Assembly (NCBI GenBank): GCA_964515235.1
Contig: CAZEVO010000054.1
Span: 1-8,788 of the forward strand
From: OPU3-GD-OMZ sp964515235
GTDB lineage: Bacteria; Pseudomonadota; Gammaproteobacteria; Methylococcales; Methylomonadaceae
Reading direction: 5' to 3'
DNA length: 8,788 nt
A model generated the notes under the pieces. It ran no database searches. It saw only the letters and a program-made list of their open reading frames with translations, and was not told where the DNA came from. Positions 7,180 through 8,788 of the stretch are shown piece by piece (position 1 is the first letter of the stretch; each line of letters starts with the position of its first letter). A program made the translations under genes and the position numbers.

Positions 7180-7978
7180 TTTTACGCTGATTGGGTTGCC
7201 ATACGCCGCTCTGGTGCTTTTTGTGGTTGGTAGCATCTATCGCTATCAAGCTACAAAATATACCTATTCGTCACTTTCCTCACAGTTTCTTGAAGGTAAG
7301 CAATTGTTTTGGGGGTCCATGCCTTTTCACTGGGGGCTTCTGGTATTGTTTCTGGGGCATTTAATCGCATTTTTGATGCCTGAGAGTCTTCTGGCTTTCA
7401 ACAGTCATCCGCTAAGACTCCTTATTATCGAAATCAGTGTGTTCATGTTTGCGTTGATCGTTCTTGTTGGCATCCTGACCCTTTTTATCAGGAGAATCAC
7501 TAATCCACGATTGCAGGTGGTAACGAACCGAATGGACATCATTGTCGAGATACTACTGATCCTTGAAGTAATAATCGGCATAGTTGTAGCATTAAACTTT
7601 CGGTGGGGATCGGCCTGGTTTCCGGCGGTCATAACGCCATACCTTAACTCTTTAATGATTTTACAACCGGATATTAGTGCTGTAGCCAGTCTTCCTAGTG
7701 CAATAAAATTACACATAGTTCTGGCATTCACAATTATATTGCTATTTCCTTTTACCCGGCTCGTGCATTTTTTGGTCGTGCCCTTACACTATCTACGACG
7801 TCCATATCAACGCGTCATCTGGTCATGTGATAAAAAACAAGTTCGTAATCCTGATACTGCATGGTCGATTACCCGACCCTATGAAGGTGTACCCAATTTT
7901 CTACAAAAACTGGTTCCGTCTGAATTAGCTGAGAAATATATGCAGAAATTAAAGGGGCCTTTTCGCTATTTCAAATAA
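7163..7978 (+). CDS. narI: Nitrate reductase gamma subunit, di-heme cytochrome b, with C-terminal extension
   Basis: Membrane anchor that exchanges electrons with quinol, and perhaps here with the periplasmic cytochrome, and passes them through two b hemes to NarH. Five hydrophobic segments fit the NarI fold. The four heme ligands are present: H56 and H66 (in FHWGLLVLFLGH) and H184 and H202 (in LHIVLAF...LVH). The first pair has the same numbers as in E. coli, and the second pair keeps the 18-residue spacing (187/205 there). The family core ends near residue 218. Residues 219-271 are an extension absent from E. coli NarI (225 residues) and should lie on the cytoplasmic side. The extension holds PYEGVPNFLQKL (239-250), nearly repeated in the next gene product. 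The start overlaps narJ by 17 bases and is supported by AGGGGG at 7152-7157. Confidence 0.95.
   Translation: MDLLNNFTLIGLPYAALVLFVVGSIYRYQATKYTYSSLSSQFLEGKQLFWGSMPFHWGLLVLFLGHLIAFLMPESLLAFNSHPLRLLIIEISVFMFALIVLVGILTLFIRRITNPRLQVVTNRMDIIVEILLILEVIIGIVVALNFRWGSAWFPAVITPYLNSLMILQPDISAVASLPSAIKLHIVLAFTIILLFPFTRLVHFLVVPLHYLRRPYQRVIWSCDKKQVRNPDTAWSITRPYEGVPNFLQKLVPSELAEKYMQKLKGPFRYFK
7877..7912 (+). repeat. PYExxPNFLQxL motif, copy 1 (NarI tail)
   Basis: Codons 239-250 of narI encode PYEGVPNFLQKL. Nine of twelve residues match the copy at 8135-8170 in the hemerythrin-domain gene, while most shared residues use different third bases (for example CCC/CCA, GAA/GAG, TTT/TTC, CTA/TTG). The likeness is therefore at the protein level and is not a fresh DNA repeat. 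Confidence 0.7.
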
Positions 7979-8008
7979 ATCGAACTAAATACACAGAGAA
8001 AACATAAT

Positions 8009-8662
8009 ATGGAACTCAAGAAACAACAAAAAATTGATCCGGTCAATCGCAAAGCGGAAAAGCAAGATGATATTCCAGAATACTCCCCTATGGATCCACC
8101 AGATGCTTATGCTCCTCCCAGCATGGAAGAAATTCCATATGAGGCTATGCCTAATTTCTTGCAAAATCTGATAGACGAACATAAAACAATTCAGCTGGCC
8201 TTGGACGAGTTCGAAGGCGTATTGGGACATCTGCAAGAAAGAGGGCTTAAATCCGATCAGGGAGTGGATGAAAGTTTACGAAAATTTTTCAATTTTCTTG
8301 ATGATCAAATTGTCAGCCACCACCAAAAAGAAGAAAAAAATCTTTTTCCGTTGCTACATCAACGACTCATCGAGAAAGGTGAGCATAGTAGCGGAAGAGG
8401 CGAGGCTCCTATTACCGCAGTAGACATGATGGAAGACGATCATATTAAACTAATGCAATTAGCCGCCTTGGCCTTTAATTTATTAGGGTTAGCGGCTCGT
8501 CTACCCGATTTGCGCTCACGTGCGATTACTCTCGATGCTGGTCTTGAACAAGGTAAAACTCTCGTAGAGTTGTTACGATTGCACATGTTCCGTGAAGATA
8601 CCTTGGTATTTCCACTCGCCGTCAAGCATCTAAGTATTAGAGAACTTGACGAAATGGGATAA
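8009..8662 (+). CDS. Hemerythrin (HHE cation-binding) domain protein
   Basis: A soluble, probably cytoplasmic protein with a four-helix non-heme di-iron domain. Likely ligands are H58 (in DEHK), H104 or H105 with E108 or E109 (SHHQKEEKNLFP), H145 (EDDH) and H192 with E196 (LHMFREDTLVFP). This four-His, two-Glu set has about the layout of the E. coli YtfE di-iron site (H84, H129/E133, H160, H204/E208), a protein linked to repair of iron-sulfur centres after nitric oxide damage. The YtfE N-terminal cysteine domain is absent and this protein has no cysteine at all. Instead residues 1-57 are charged and proline-rich, ending in PYEAMPNFLQNL (43-54), shared with the NarI tail. No signal peptide or membrane helix is seen. 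It follows narI by 30 bases with AGAGAA at 7995-8000 as ribosome-binding site, so it is probably the last operon gene. A role in NO or O2 sensing, or in protecting the reductase, is inference. Confidence 0.88.
   Translation: MELKKQQKIDPVNRKAEKQDDIPEYSPMDPPDAYAPPSMEEIPYEAMPNFLQNLIDEHKTIQLALDEFEGVLGHLQERGLKSDQGVDESLRKFFNFLDDQIVSHHQKEEKNLFPLLHQRLIEKGEHSSGRGEAPITAVDMMEDDHIKLMQLAALAFNLLGLAARLPDLRSRAITLDAGLEQGKTLVELLRLHMFREDTLVFPLAVKHLSIRELDEMG
8135..8170 (+). repeat. PYExxPNFLQxL motif, copy 2 (hemerythrin-domain protein)
   Basis: Codons 43-54 encode PYEAMPNFLQNL, the partner of the NarI tail motif at 7877-7912. Here the motif runs directly into the first helix of the di-iron domain, four residues before the ligand H58. 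The NarI copy lacks the following His. Confidence 0.7.
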
Positions 8663-8788
8663 TGTTTCCAATGGTCATTCTTTGCGGGTAGTTTATTATT
8701 TCTCGGGAAATGGCTAGCGTCCTTTTATCCTGTTTGAATCGCCCTGAGTTTTGTAGACATATCGAAGCGTTACAATGTAACTCTGACG
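8663..8788. other. Downstream non-coding stretch, no terminator seen
   Basis: No gene is recognisable. I looked for a GC-rich stem followed by a T run after the stop at 8662 and found none. ATTTCTCGGGAAAT is a near-palindrome with one mismatch but has no T tract directly after it. The transcript may run on past the window, or termination may not be intrinsic. Confidence 0.5.
8769..8781. repeat. Perfect short inverted repeat GTTACA-A-TGTAAC
   Basis: Two 6-base arms are exact reverse complements around a single central A. Such a dyad could be an operator for a gene beyond the window edge, but at this length chance is a fair explanation and I recognise no known regulator site. Confidence 0.3.

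Noticed and set aside
8693..8706. Near-palindrome ATTTCTCGGGAAAT as a terminator
   Set aside because: One mismatch, hardly any loop, and no T tract directly after it, so it does not look like an intrinsic terminator.

Overview
The window holds one complete five-gene respiratory operon of the membrane-bound nitrate reductase (Nar) type, all on the + strand, with a sixth gene for a hemerythrin-domain protein at its end. The order is: diheme c-type cytochrome (337-1206), narG (1227-4862), narH (4883-6442), narJ (6478-7179), narI (7163-7978) and the HHE/hemerythrin-domain protein (8009-8662). Gaps between genes are 20, 20, 35, -17 and 30 bases, so one transcript is likely. No gene is broken and no mobile element, tRNA, rRNA or CRISPR array is visible.

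Layout. Bases 1-336 are an AT-rich leader without a convincing gene. It carries a perfect FNR-type box (TTGAT-N4-ATCAA, 81-94), which fits induction when oxygen is scarce. The core genes follow. Bases 8663-8788 hold no recognisable gene and no clear terminator, only a short perfect inverted repeat (8769-8781).

How the parts work together. NarG (Mo-bisMGD and the FS0 cluster) and NarH (four further Fe-S clusters, one a 3Fe-4S type marked by a Trp in place of a Cys) form the catalytic unit. NarG has no Tat signal, so the site should face the cytoplasm. NarI is the five-helix di-heme b anchor, and NarJ is the chaperone that matures NarG. The cytochrome is exported by a signal peptide and held by a C-terminal membrane helix, so its two hemes face the periplasm. 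There it could exchange electrons with NarI, as proposed for NarC-type cytochromes in Thermus. The same cytochrome-first layout is known for the cytoplasmic-type nitrite oxidoreductase (nxr) of Nitrobacter. NarG and NarH also resemble that branch to my memory, so the direction of the reaction (nitrate reduction or nitrite oxidation) is not settled by sequence alone.

The most unusual point is a shared 12-residue motif (PYExxPNFLQxL). It occurs once in a C-terminal extension of NarI that E. coli NarI lacks, and once just before and into the first iron-binding helix of the hemerythrin-domain protein. The codons differ but the residues agree, which suggests an old duplication or a common docking site. 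The hemerythrin-domain protein may therefore be a real partner of this complex, perhaps protecting or sensing its iron centres during nitrosative stress.

Organism. The FNR box, Shine-Dalgarno sites, moderate base composition and gene set suggest a Gram-negative proteobacterium, most likely a gammaproteobacterium (for example a sulfur oxidiser or methanotroph). This is a weak inference.
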